The position numbers and the translations under genes were made by a program. The notes beneath the pieces were generated by a model. The model had not been told where the DNA came from and ran no database searches. It saw only the letters and a program-made list of their open reading frames with translations. Positions 1-11,362 of a stretch of 40,051 nt of DNA are shown one piece after another. Each line of letters begins with the position of its first letter. Within the stretch, counting starts at the first letter, position 1. Source of the stretch: Gemmatimonadota bacterium (GTDB lineage: Bacteria; Gemmatimonadota; Gemmatimonadetes; Gemmatimonadales; GWC2-71-9); assembly GCA_003221995.1 (NCBI GenBank), contig QHUR01000023.1, positions 1-40,051 of the forward strand, read 5' to 3'.

Positions 1-1100
1 TGATCGTCGCGAAGGGGACCTGCTACCCGCTGTTCGCCTACGAGGTCGCGCAGTCGATCGACCTCGACGCGGCGGAGCGGCGGCTGCTCGCCGCCGCGAC
101 GGAGCGACTGAGCGTCAAGCAGAAGCGCCGCGCCCCCGCCTACTTCGAGTACCGGCCGGCGCCGCTGCGGGTGACGCAGGAAGCCGAGTCGCTGGGCCTG
201 GCAGCCTACCACACCGCGCCGAGCGTGGAGCTCGTGCTCTACGACTTCGGCGCCATTTCGGTGAGTTACGCGGTGCCGGTCGCCGGACCGCTCACGGGGC
301 TGCCGGCCCTGAGCGCCGAGCTGTGGGGGAACGACCGGCTGGTCGCCGACTCCCGCCGCCACGTGGAGCGGGTGCTCGGGACCCTGGGCGACGCGGCGGT
401 CCGGCCGCGGATCGCGGACTTCGTGGAGGACTACTCGATCTTCCAGGTCGAGGCGTTCACAACGCCGTGCGAGGCCGCCGCCCTGTGGACGCACCACGCG
501 CAGACGGTCGCCCAAATCCTGCGCGCCGAACCGCGCAGCCTGTCTCAACAGGAGATCAACGACGCCACCGCCTCCCGGATCTCCTTCGGGCTGGACGACG
601 CGACGTTCATCGACACCGACGCCACGCTGCTCTTCGACCCCGAAGCGGACGATGTCCGCGCGGTGATCGAGTTCGCGAACACGCAATTGCTCGAGATGCG
701 GTTCCTGGACCAGCGGCTCGACGACGCCCTGGAGCGGGCGTACGAGACGCTGATGCGGCGCCGTGCGCGTCTCTTCGGGCTCGGCCAGTACCGCCCGGAG
801 CTCCGTCGCCTCGCGCGGCTGCAGCTCGACGGCGCGATCCTCTTCGAACAGGTGACGAACGCCCTGAAGCTCGTGGGCGAGCAGTACCTGGCACGGGTGT
901 ACTCGCTCGCGTCCCGGCGCTTCCACCTGGCGGAATGGGACGCGAGCATCACCCGCAAGCTGCAGACGATCGACGGCATCTATGCCAAGCTGGCGGACCG
1001 CGCGACCAGCCGGCGCATGGAGCTGCTGGAGTGGATCATCATCGTGCTCATCGCGCTGTCCATCATCGTGTCGCTCGGACCCGTGCTGGGGGCTCGATGA
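1..1100 (+). CDS. RMD1/YagE (DUF155)-family protein, 5' truncated by window edge
   Basis: Open frame runs from position 3 (IVAKGTCYPLFAYEVAQSIDLD...) through the listed 171 start to a stop at 1100. C-terminal TM segment (WIIIVLIALSIIVSLGPVL) and overall pattern typical of RMD1/DUF155. Confidence 0.7.
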   Translation, partial: IVAKGTCYPLFAYEVAQSIDLDAAERRLLAAATERLSVKQKRRAPAYFEYRPAPLRVTQEAESLGLAAYHTAPSVELVLYDFGAISVSYAVPVAGPLTGLPALSAELWGNDRLVADSRRHVERVLGTLGDAAVRPRIADFVEDYSIFQVEAFTTPCEAAALWTHHAQTVAQILRAEPRSLSQQEINDATASRISFGLDDATFIDTDATLLFDPEADDVRAVIEFANTQLLEMRFLDQRLDDALERAYETLMRRRARLFGLGQYRPELRRLARLQLDGAILFEQVTNALKLVGEQYLARVYSLASRRFHLAEWDASITRKLQTIDGIYAKLADRATSRRMELLEWIIIVLIALSIIVSLGPVLGAR

Positions 1101-1952
1101 CACCGGCCGGCTGCCGCGGTGTCGCTGCCCTGGTGACGTGTCTCTTGGGGCTGACGCTGGCGGCGCGAGTCGGGGCGCAGACGGCGGAGGAGCTGGAGGC
1201 TCTGCCCCCTGGCGACCTGTTCCGGCCGCTCCTCGCGGACCCCAAGCAGCCGCAGTTCTTCGCGGCTTATCTCTGGGAGAAGTCCGCGCAGACGAGCGAC
1301 CAGGTTGCGAGCGTCGGGCTGGGCGAGAACATCGGTCTCGTGCGGGGGCGGGGCGGGTGGTGGCAGGTGAGCGTCGCCGCGGGCGTCTTCTCCCAGTTCG
1401 ACATGGAGCGGCCGTCCTACGACCTGATCAACACCGACTTCATCATCGGCTTTCCGTTCACCTGGCGCCGGGGCGTCTTCTCGGGCCGGGCGCGAGTCTA
1501 TCACCAGAGCTCGCATCTGGGGGACGAGTACCTGCTCCGCGTCCATCCCGAGCGCGTGAACCTCAGCTTCGAGGCGGCGGAGCTCATCGTCGCCCGTGAC
1601 TTCGGCACTCTCAGAGGGTACGCGGGCGGCGAGTACCTGGTCAGGCACGAGCCCTCCGATCTCAAGCCTGGCGTCCTGCATGCTGGACTGGAGTGGCGCC
1701 CCGGCACTCCTCTGCTCCACCTGGGCCGACTGGGGTCGGGGCGCCTCGTGGCGGCGCTCGATGCCAAGGCACCCCAGGAACGCGAATGGGAGGTGGGATG
1801 GGGCGCGCGGGCCGGAATGGAGTTCAGTCCGGGCGCGCCGGGCATCGAGGCGAGCCGCCGCTGGAGCATCCAGATCCACGCGTATCGCGGCCCAACGCCC
1901 TACGGACAGTTCTACCTGGAGAACGTGTCGTCGATCGGGGTGGGGCTGCACT

Positions 1953-1963
<11 letters not shown>
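1097..1963 (+). CDS. DUF1207-family secreted protein
   Basis: ATG at 1097 overlaps upstream stop (ATGA). Signal peptide MTPAGCRGVAALVTCLLGLTLAARVGAQ, then FRPLLADPKQPQFFAAYLW typical of DUF1207. Confidence 0.7.
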
Positions 1964-4756
<2,793 letters not shown>

Positions 4757-4757
<1 letters not shown>

Positions 4758-5134
4758 CAGTCCACGACCTTGACGTTCGTCACGAAGTATTCGGTCTCGC
4801 CGAAGCAGCGAGTCGGCAGGCCCTTGTGCTGCTCATAGGCCAGCGCCACCCGCTTGCCGAGGGCCGCGTTGACGTACGCCGCCACCGAGTCGTCCCGCAC
4901 GGTGAAGTAGAACATCTCCGGCATCGCGCCGGGGAGCGCCACCATCGCGAGCTCGCCCTCCCAGGTCTTGCAGATCCAGCCCTTCTTGGAAAACTTCTGC
5001 ACGTAGCCGGCGCGCTCGCCCTTGGCGTAGCTCCACGACAGCGCGGACCAGGTGTAGAGGGCGAGACCGAGCAGCGGCGCGATGACCAATCCGGCGATGA
5101 TGAGCTTCTGCTTCCGCGACAGAGTGAAGTTCAC
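4757..5134 (-). CDS. Membrane-anchored hypothetical protein
   Basis: 125 aa, N-terminal TM helix (LIIAGLVIAPLLGLALYTW). Stop overlaps acnA start (TGATG), so likely co-transcribed. Confidence 0.7.
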
Positions 5135-5147
5135 CCGGGAAGTCTAA

Positions 5148-5651
5148 TCAAGTCGCCACCTCATAGTGCTCCGTCTTGTACGCGACGAACCCCCGTGCCT
5201 CGTAGTTGGAGAGCGCGTGCGGATGGTCGAGGGTGCACGTGTGGAGCCACACCCGGGTCGGCCGCAGGGCCCACGCGTCACGCACCGCGCACGAGAGGAG
5301 ATGCTTCCCCAGGCCCTGGCCGATCATCCCCGGCGCGAGGCCGAAGTAGGCGATCTCGACCGAGTCATCCTGCGGCACGCAGCGCAGTTCGTACCAGCCG
5401 ACGAGCGCGCGACCGCGCACGGCCACGAAGAGCGAGATCTCGGGCTGCGCGAGGTGCGCGCGAATCTCGGCGTCGCTCCAGTCCCAGCGGTCGCGCCAGT
5501 GGTACTCTGCGCCCACCGTGCGGTAGCAGTGGCGATACAGGCCGGGGGTCGGATGGGCGACCCGCTCCACGACGACGTCTGGAAAATCGCCGGAGGCCGG
5601 CCGAAACTGACCCTGCTCCCTGAGTTCGAGATAGGTCCGCGTAGCTTCCAC
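5148..5651 (-). CDS. GNAT-family N-acetyltransferase
   Basis: GNAT core pattern VEIAYFGLAPGMIGQGLGKHLLSCAVRDAW ... NYEARGFVAYKTEHY. Confidence 0.85.
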   Translation of the reverse strand: MEATRTYLELREQGQFRPASGDFPDVVVERVAHPTPGLYRHCYRTVGAEYHWRDRWDWSDAEIRAHLAQPEISLFVAVRGRALVGWYELRCVPQDDSVEIAYFGLAPGMIGQGLGKHLLSCAVRDAWALRPTRVWLHTCTLDHPHALSNYEARGFVAYKTEHYEVAT

Positions 5652-5703
5652 GTGCGCCCTCGTGCGGCTTGGCGTGTTGGCGTCTGGCCTCTATTTTAGC
5701 GCC

Positions 5704-6069
5704 ATGACGTTCAATCGGATGGGCACGGTCCCCCTGCCGCTGGCCCTGCACCTCGCCAGCCACACGGTGCTCGGGTTGTTCTGCTTCTTCGCTGGCGTAT
5801 TGAATCTGATCGACCCCGTCAAGATTCCGCAGGGCATCCTGTTCCTGCTCGTGTGCGGGTTCAGCTGGGGCTACGTCTTCGGAATCCTGATGGCGCGCAG
5901 GGAGGTGGTGGTGCTCGGCTACGTCGCGAGCGCCGTGTTCCTGTTGGCCGGCATCGCGGGTGCCGCGCGGTTCGGATTCGACTGGCGGCTCACCGCCCTC
6001 TTGGTCGGGATTGGCGCCTACGGCCTCATCGTGCTGAGCCTCTACCGGAAACGAATCCTCGAAGCCTAG
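5704..6069 (+). CDS. Small integral membrane protein
   Basis: MTFNRMGTVPLPLALHLASHTVLGLFCFFAGVLNLIDPVK...; about four hydrophobic segments. ATG at 5704 lies just after a TTGGCG-17-TATTTT promoter-like sequence. Confidence 0.65.
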   Translation: MTFNRMGTVPLPLALHLASHTVLGLFCFFAGVLNLIDPVKIPQGILFLLVCGFSWGYVFGILMARREVVVLGYVASAVFLLAGIAGAARFGFDWRLTALLVGIGAYGLIVLSLYRKRILEA

Positions 6070-6182
6070 GCGTAGAGTTGCACCCCCGCAGCAAGCCTTC
6101 GTGCCCTTAAGAGACGTCGAGGACGGGCGTCGAGGGGAACCGTAGCTGCGGGGCGGCGTTTAGCGGGGGAAAAGGAGGCGGT

Positions 6183-7232
6183 ATGCGAAATTTCTCGAGC
6201 GATGCCATCGCCCTGATCGGCGGCCCCGAGGCGGCGCGCGGCGAGCCCGCCGAGCCGGCTCCCGCGTCGCCCCCATCCGACGAGCCGCTCGACGCGTATT
6301 CGGCGGCGGTGGCGGGCGCGGTGGAGCGGGTCGGCCGCGCCGTGGTCAGCGTCGAAGTACGGCACCCCGTGCGGCGGCGTGGCCGGCCGGAGCGCGAGCT
6401 GCCCGGTCACGGGTCGGGGTTCGTCTTCACGCCCGACGGGTTCATCTTGACGAATAGCCACGTGGTCCATGGGGCTACGCACGTCGCCGTGCGCCTGCCC
6501 GATGGCCGCGAGCTGCCGGCCGACCTCATCGGTGACGACCCCGACACCGATCTCGCGGTGGTGCGCGTCGGCGGGGATCCACCCACCGCCGCGCCGCTCG
6601 GCGACTCGGCCTCCCTGCGCGTGGGTCAGCTCGTGATCGCGATCGGCAACCCGCTGGGCTTCCAGAGCACCGTCACTGCCGGGGTCGTGAGCGCGCTGGG
6701 CCGCTCCTTCCGGTCGGTGGGCGGACGGCTCATCGACGACGTCATCCAGACGGACGCGGCCTTGAACCCGGGCAACTCGGGCGGTCCGCTTGTGGACTCG
6801 CGGGGGCGCGTCATCGGAGTCAACACGGCCGTCATCCTGCCCGCCCAGGGGATCTGCTTCGCGGTGGCCATCAACACGGCGAAGTTCGTGGCCGCACAGC
6901 TGATCGCGCACGGCCGCATCCGGCGCGGCCGCATCGGCGTGGCCGGCCAGCACGTGCCCCTCTTGCGCCTCGCGGTGCGCGCGCACGGGCTCGAGGCGAA
7001 GAGCGGCGTGCTGGTCACGGGCGTCGAAGCGGGCAGCCCGGCCGAGCGGGCGGGCCTCAAGCAGGGCGACATCATCGTCGGGTTTGCCGGCCAGGTGGTA
7101 GGCGGCATCGACGATCTGCACCGGTTGCTCGCGACGGACCGCATCGGGACGCCCGCCGTCGTGGCCCTGCTGCGCGGGGCGGACAAGCTCGAGTTGTCGA
7201 TCGTGCCAGAGGACTCCCCCGCGTCCCGCTGA
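6183..7232 (+). CDS. HtrA/DegP-like S1C trypsin-like serine protease with PDZ domain
   Basis: His motif TNSHVVHGATHV, Asp motif DPDTDLAVVRV, Ser motif QTDAALNPGNSGGPLVDSRGRVIGVNT; PDZ region SGVLVTGVEAGSPAERAGLKQGDIIVGFAG. Confidence 0.95.
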   Translation: MRNFSSDAIALIGGPEAARGEPAEPAPASPPSDEPLDAYSAAVAGAVERVGRAVVSVEVRHPVRRRGRPERELPGHGSGFVFTPDGFILTNSHVVHGATHVAVRLPDGRELPADLIGDDPDTDLAVVRVGGDPPTAAPLGDSASLRVGQLVIAIGNPLGFQSTVTAGVVSALGRSFRSVGGRLIDDVIQTDAALNPGNSGGPLVDSRGRVIGVNTAVILPAQGICFAVAINTAKFVAAQLIAHGRIRRGRIGVAGQHVPLLRLAVRAHGLEAKSGVLVTGVEAGSPAERAGLKQGDIIVGFAGQVVGGIDDLHRLLATDRIGTPAVVALLRGADKLELSIVPEDSPASR

Positions 7233-7256
7233 GCTGGTTGTGGAGGCACACCACCG

Positions 7257-8225
7257 GTGAAAGCGATCCGAGTCGAGGCGAGCGGCGCGCCCGAGGTGCT
7301 GCGCTACGCGGACGTGCCTCAGCCCACCCCCGGGCCGGGGCAGGCGCTCGTGAAGATCGACGCGGCCGGCGTGAACTACGTCGACGTGTATCAGCGCACC
7401 GGGCTGTATCCTGTGCAGCTGCCATTGATCCTCGGTCAGGAGGCCGGGGGCACGGTCACGGCGGTGGGCCCGGGCGTGAGCGAAGTGAAGGTCGGCCACC
7501 GGGTCGCCTACGCCCACGTGCTGGGCGCTTATGCGGAGTACGCCGCCGTGCCGGCGGAGCGGCTGGTGGTGCTGCCGAACGGCGTGAGCACGAAGCAGGG
7601 CGCCGCGGCCATGCTCCAGGGGATGACCGCGCACTACCTCGCCACCACCACCTACCCGCTCAAACCCGGCGACACATGCCTCGTGCACGCGGCGGCGGGC
7701 GGCGTGGGCCTGTTGCTGTGCCAGATCGCGAAACTGCGCGGCGCACGCGTGCTCGGGACCGTCTCCACGGAAGAGAAGGCGCAGCTCGCGCGCGAGGCGG
7801 GCGCGGACGAGGTGATCCTCTACGCCCGAGAGGATTTCGAGGCGGCGGTCAAGCGCCTCACCGGCGACGCCCGTTTTCAGGTGATCTATGATTCGGTCGG
7901 CAAGACGACCTTCGCGAAGGGGCTGAGCTGCCTGGCGCCACGCGGGATGATGGTGCTGTACGGCCAGTCGAGTGGACCCGTGGGGCCGTTCGACCCGCAG
8001 GTGCTGAGCCGCAACGGGTCGCTGTTTCTCACCCGGCCGACTTTAGCGCACTACATCGCCACGCGGGACGAACTGGTGGCACGCGCCGAGGAGGTGCTGG
8101 ACTGGGTGCGGCAGGGCAAGCTCGCGCTCCGGATCGAGCACGAGTTTCCGCTGGCGGAGGCGGCGGAAGCCCACCGGCAGCTCGAAGCGCGGAAGACGAC
8201 GGGGAAGGTGCTGCTGATACCGTAA
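7257..8225 (+). CDS. NADPH:quinone oxidoreductase (MDR superfamily)
   Basis: AAGVNYVDVYQRTGLYPVQLPLILGQEAGGTV, nucleotide-binding VHAAAGGVGLLLCQIAK. Confidence 0.93.
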   Translation: MKAIRVEASGAPEVLRYADVPQPTPGPGQALVKIDAAGVNYVDVYQRTGLYPVQLPLILGQEAGGTVTAVGPGVSEVKVGHRVAYAHVLGAYAEYAAVPAERLVVLPNGVSTKQGAAAMLQGMTAHYLATTTYPLKPGDTCLVHAAAGGVGLLLCQIAKLRGARVLGTVSTEEKAQLAREAGADEVILYAREDFEAAVKRLTGDARFQVIYDSVGKTTFAKGLSCLAPRGMMVLYGQSSGPVGPFDPQVLSRNGSLFLTRPTLAHYIATRDELVARAEEVLDWVRQGKLALRIEHEFPLAEAAEAHRQLEARKTTGKVLLIP

Positions 8226-8241
8226 CGGGGTCACCGTCGGT

Positions 8242-8283
8242 TCTGACGTCTTCCTCGTGACGCCTTTCCCGTGACGTCTTTAG
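8242..8283. repeat. Imperfect 14-bp tandem repeat, 3 units
   Basis: tctgacgtcttcct / cgtgacgcctttcc / cgtgacgtctttag in the gap between convergent stops at 8225 and 8280. Confidence 0.6.
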
Positions 8284-9542
8284 CCTCTTATCGCCCCGGG
8301 GAATCGCGTGGGGTCGGGCGTGAACCCGGGAAACACGGCCGACAGATCCGTCGCGCCGAGATGGCGGGCGAGGACCTCGCCGAACAGGTCGCGGAAGTCC
8401 GTCGTCACCGCGAGGTCGCGGCCCTCGAAGCGGCTCGCCGGGTCGAGGCCGGGCCAGCGCCCGAGCACGCGCCCCCCGTTCACCGGTCCGCCCATCACCA
8501 GCATCGCCGTGGCGTGGCCGTGGTCCGTGCCGATGTTGCCGTTCTCACGGATCGTGCGGCCGAACTCGGACATCGTGAGCACGACGACGTCGCGCAGCCT
8601 CTCCCCGAGGTCCTGGGCGAACGCCGCGAGCCCTTGACCGAGCTCGGCGAGCCGCGCGGCGAGCTGCCCCTCGCTCGCTCCCTGGTTCACGTGCGTGTCC
8701 CACCCTGTGACGTCCGCGAAAGCCAGCTGTAAGCCCAGGTTCGCCTTAATGAGCTGCGCGATTTGCTGCAGCGAGCGCCCCAGCCGGCCGCGCGGATAGT
8801 CCGCGTCGTGGTCGGGCCGATACTGCGCTGGGTTCGCCTGCTGCAGCAGCTGTACGGCCTCGAAGGCCTCCTGCGAGGACGACGACAGCAGGCCCGTCGC
8901 CGAGCCGGCGTACAGCTCCTCGAAGGCGCGGGTGAGGCGGTCGCGCGCCGCTTCTTGGGGCGCGCGCAGCCCGAACGCCTGCAGGTCGTCGATCGCGAGC
9001 GACGGAGCCGACCCCGCGAGGATGCGGGGGAGCTGAGGTCCGAAGGCGACCGCGCGGAAGGGCGTGTCGTCGTGCTCCCGATCGTGCTGGCAGTAGCGGT
9101 TGAGCCAGCCGTCCGTGGTGGACTTCGCGCCCGGCGTGCCCGACTCCATGTAGTCCTGCGCGTCGAAGTGGCTGCGCGTGGAGTCGGGCGAGCCTACGGC
9201 GTGGATCACGCCGAGGCTCTTGTTGTCCCACAGGGGCTTGAGCGCGGCGAGCCGCGGGTGCAGGCCGAAGTGTCCGTCCAGATCGACCACCTCGCTCGCC
9301 GGCACGGCGATGCGGGGCCGTTCCCGGTAATAGAGCGACTCACCGTGCGGCACGACCATGTTGAGGCCATCCACGGCGCCGCGCTGGAAGAGGCAGACGA
9401 GAATCGGGCGGTCGGAGGCGGCAAGGGGCGGTAAGGGGTGGTAAGAGGCAAACGCGGCCCGCGCGAGGAACAGCGGGTCGAGACCCAAACTGACCAACGC
9501 TAGACCTCCCGATTTCACGAAGACGCGTCTCGAAACCGACAT
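8280..9542 (-). CDS. DUF1501 domain protein, Tat-exported
   Basis: Twin-arginine signal SRRVFVKSGGLALVSLG; DUF1501-type segments LVCLFQRGAVDGLNMVVPHG, MSEFGRTIRENGNIGTDHGHATAMLVMGG. Confidence 0.9.
   Translation of the reverse strand: MSVSRRVFVKSGGLALVSLGLDPLFLARAAFASYHPLPPLAASDRPILVCLFQRGAVDGLNMVVPHGESLYYRERPRIAVPASEVVDLDGHFGLHPRLAALKPLWDNKSLGVIHAVGSPDSTRSHFDAQDYMESGTPGAKSTTDGWLNRYCQHDREHDDTPFRAVAFGPQLPRILAGSAPSLAIDDLQAFGLRAPQEAARDRLTRAFEELYAGSATGLLSSSSQEAFEAVQLLQQANPAQYRPDHDADYPRGRLGRSLQQIAQLIKANLGLQLAFADVTGWDTHVNQGASEGQLAARLAELGQGLAAFAQDLGERLRDVVVLTMSEFGRTIRENGNIGTDHGHATAMLVMGGPVNGGRVLGRWPGLDPASRFEGRDLAVTTDFRDLFGEVLARHLGATDLSAVFPGFTPDPTRFPGAIRG
9417..9446. repeat. 10-bp tandem repeat, 3 units (GGCGGCAAGG/GGCGGTAAGG/GGTGGTAAGA), inside DUF1501 CDS
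   Basis: Direct reading; opposite orientation to the array at 9561-9600. Confidence 0.7.
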
Positions 9543-9560
9543 CGGTGTTTCCTCCCAGGC

Positions 9561-9600
9561 TACCGCCTCTTACCGCCTCCTACCGCCCCCTACCGCCTAT
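9561..9600. repeat. 10-bp tandem repeat, 4 units (TACCGCCTCT/TACCGCCTCC/TACCGCCCCC/TACCGCCTAT)
   Basis: Exact 10-bp periodicity in the DUF1800-DUF1501 intergenic gap. Confidence 0.85.
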
Positions 9601-11321
9601 TGTCTTTGAAACTCCGGCCCTCCGAGCACCAGCCCCACCGCCAGCGCGCGCGCCGCGACCGGGTCGCGCGCGTCCGCCAACTCGTCGCGGATCACGCGTC
9701 TCGTGTTGTCGGACATGGTGCCCCCGAGGATACCGTCGTTCACCGCGGCGATGAGCTGCTCGGCGTCCCCGGTTGCGGGAGCCACTGAGTCGAGGGCGAC
9801 CGTAACCCCCGGGAGCCTGCCGGCAGCGAGCGCGACGGCCACGTTCATGCGGTCGAGCAAGGCGCCGCTGTTCACCCAGGCCTCCTCCCGTTCGGGGTAC
9901 CCGTCCGGCGCGACGTGGCGATAGAGGGGCTGGCCGAGCCGCGCCACGACCTGCGCCAGTCGGGGCGTCGTATCCGGGTCGCCACCCACGGCGCGCACGG
10001 CACTCACGACGAACTCGAGCGGCGTCTTCACCTTGGCCCCGATGTTCTGGGGCGCCCAGAAGTCGGGTCCGCGCACGATCGCCCGCACGACTTCTCGTAT
10101 GTCGCCGCTCGAGCGCTTCCAGGCGGCGACGGCGTCATCCACGCAGCCGTCGGGTGGCTCGTCGTTCACGAGCCGCTGGCACAGCTTGCGGCTCACGTGG
10201 TGCATGGTAGCGGGGAGGCTCGCGAGCAGCTTCAGCAGCCGGACGCCCTCGTCCATCCCGTGGCCCGCCGGGAACCTGACGCCCAGGACCGTCTTCTCAC
10301 CGTAGTCGTGCGCCCAATCGTGGAACTCGAAGCCGCCCCCTTGCTGCGGCCGCTTGATGCTCCACCCGGTGAGGATCCGCGCGACCTCGATAACGTCCTG
10401 CTGGGTGTAGCCCCCGTCTACCCCCAGTGTGTGCAGCTCGAGCAGCTCGCGTGCGTAGTTCTCGTTGATCCCCTTGGGCATCCGCTCGAGGGCGCGCCGT
10501 CGCTGGGAGTCGGCTCGCGCAGGCTCCTGCGAAAACCCCGGGACGTAGCGGCCACGGCTGAACCAGGGACGCGCCTGGAGGCGGGGCCGCGTGAGGGCAG
10601 GCGGCATGGAACCGGGGGCCACGCTCTGCCAGTTATCGAGATAAAAGAGCAGCGCCGGGCTGCGAGCCGCGGCGATCAGCAGGTCCGCGAACTTCCCGAG
10701 CGCGCGTGGGCGGAGCGTCTCCTCGATGTAGGACGGCACGAGCACCCGATCGGCGCCCTTGCCGAAGAACACGTTGAAGTGATTGACCCAGAAGTCGACC
10801 ATGACCTCGTACAGCTGGCGTCGGGACAGCGCGGCACGCACTACGACGAGCTGCTCCACCTCCCCGGCGAGCCGGCGGCCCATCTGCTCCTCCTTGCCGC
10901 CCTGCTGGGCTGGCGGGGCCAGGCTGTCCATCGCGGGCTGTCGGGCGCCCTGCTGCTGACGCTCCCGCCGCTCCTCGCTCGCCGCGGCGTACAGGCGGGC
11001 AAGGTCCCCCGAGTCGTAGCGCAGGATGCGGAACGTGGCGGCCCGCTCGGCCGCAAGCCGATCGTCGAGCTGGTCGGGGGAGAGTTGGCGGTCGATCCAG
11101 TTCATCACGCCGCCCGCCGCCACCGCGTCTACCTCTCCCGGCCGGGGGCCATAGGCGAGGCGGTCGAGAGCGTGCAGTGCGGAGTCGTGGGGCGACAGCT
11201 GAGCGGACAGCCGGACGGTCGGACAGACGGACTGGAACGCCAAGACGAGCGCAGCGAGCACGTGAGCTCGCCGACGCAGTCGATCCGCCCGTCCGACCGT
11301 CCGCCTGTCCGACACTTTCAT
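9597..11321 (-). CDS. DUF1800 domain protein, secreted
   Basis: LDRLAYGPRPGEVDAV, FWVNHFNVFFGKG, NENYARELLELHTLGVDGGYTQQDVIEVARILTGW are DUF1800 hallmarks. Confidence 0.93.
   Translation of the reverse strand: MKVSDRRTVGRADRLRRRAHVLAALVLAFQSVCPTVRLSAQLSPHDSALHALDRLAYGPRPGEVDAVAAGGVMNWIDRQLSPDQLDDRLAAERAATFRILRYDSGDLARLYAAASEERRERQQQGARQPAMDSLAPPAQQGGKEEQMGRRLAGEVEQLVVVRAALSRRQLYEVMVDFWVNHFNVFFGKGADRVLVPSYIEETLRPRALGKFADLLIAAARSPALLFYLDNWQSVAPGSMPPALTRPRLQARPWFSRGRYVPGFSQEPARADSQRRRALERMPKGINENYARELLELHTLGVDGGYTQQDVIEVARILTGWSIKRPQQGGGFEFHDWAHDYGEKTVLGVRFPAGHGMDEGVRLLKLLASLPATMHHVSRKLCQRLVNDEPPDGCVDDAVAAWKRSSGDIREVVRAIVRGPDFWAPQNIGAKVKTPLEFVVSAVRAVGGDPDTTPRLAQVVARLGQPLYRHVAPDGYPEREEAWVNSGALLDRMNVAVALAAGRLPGVTVALDSVAPATGDAEQLIAAVNDGILGGTMSDNTRRVIRDELADARDPVAARALAVGLVLGGPEFQRQ
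11204..11311. repeat. Inverted repeat, 22-bp arms (20/22 match), within DUF1800 5' coding region
   Basis: Arm 1 11204-11225 CGGACAGCCGGACGGTCGGACA; reverse complement of arm 2 (11290-11311) CGGACAGGCGGACGGTCGGACG. Confidence 0.85.
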
Positions 11322-11362
11322 GCGGTTATATTGACGAGTCGCCCCGGAAGGAAGTTAAGCGC

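Noticed and set aside
6066-7688. 540-aa minus-strand ORF antisense to HtrA
   Set aside because: His/Arg/Asp-rich shadow translation typical of high-GC antisense frames; the sense strand has clear protease motifs.
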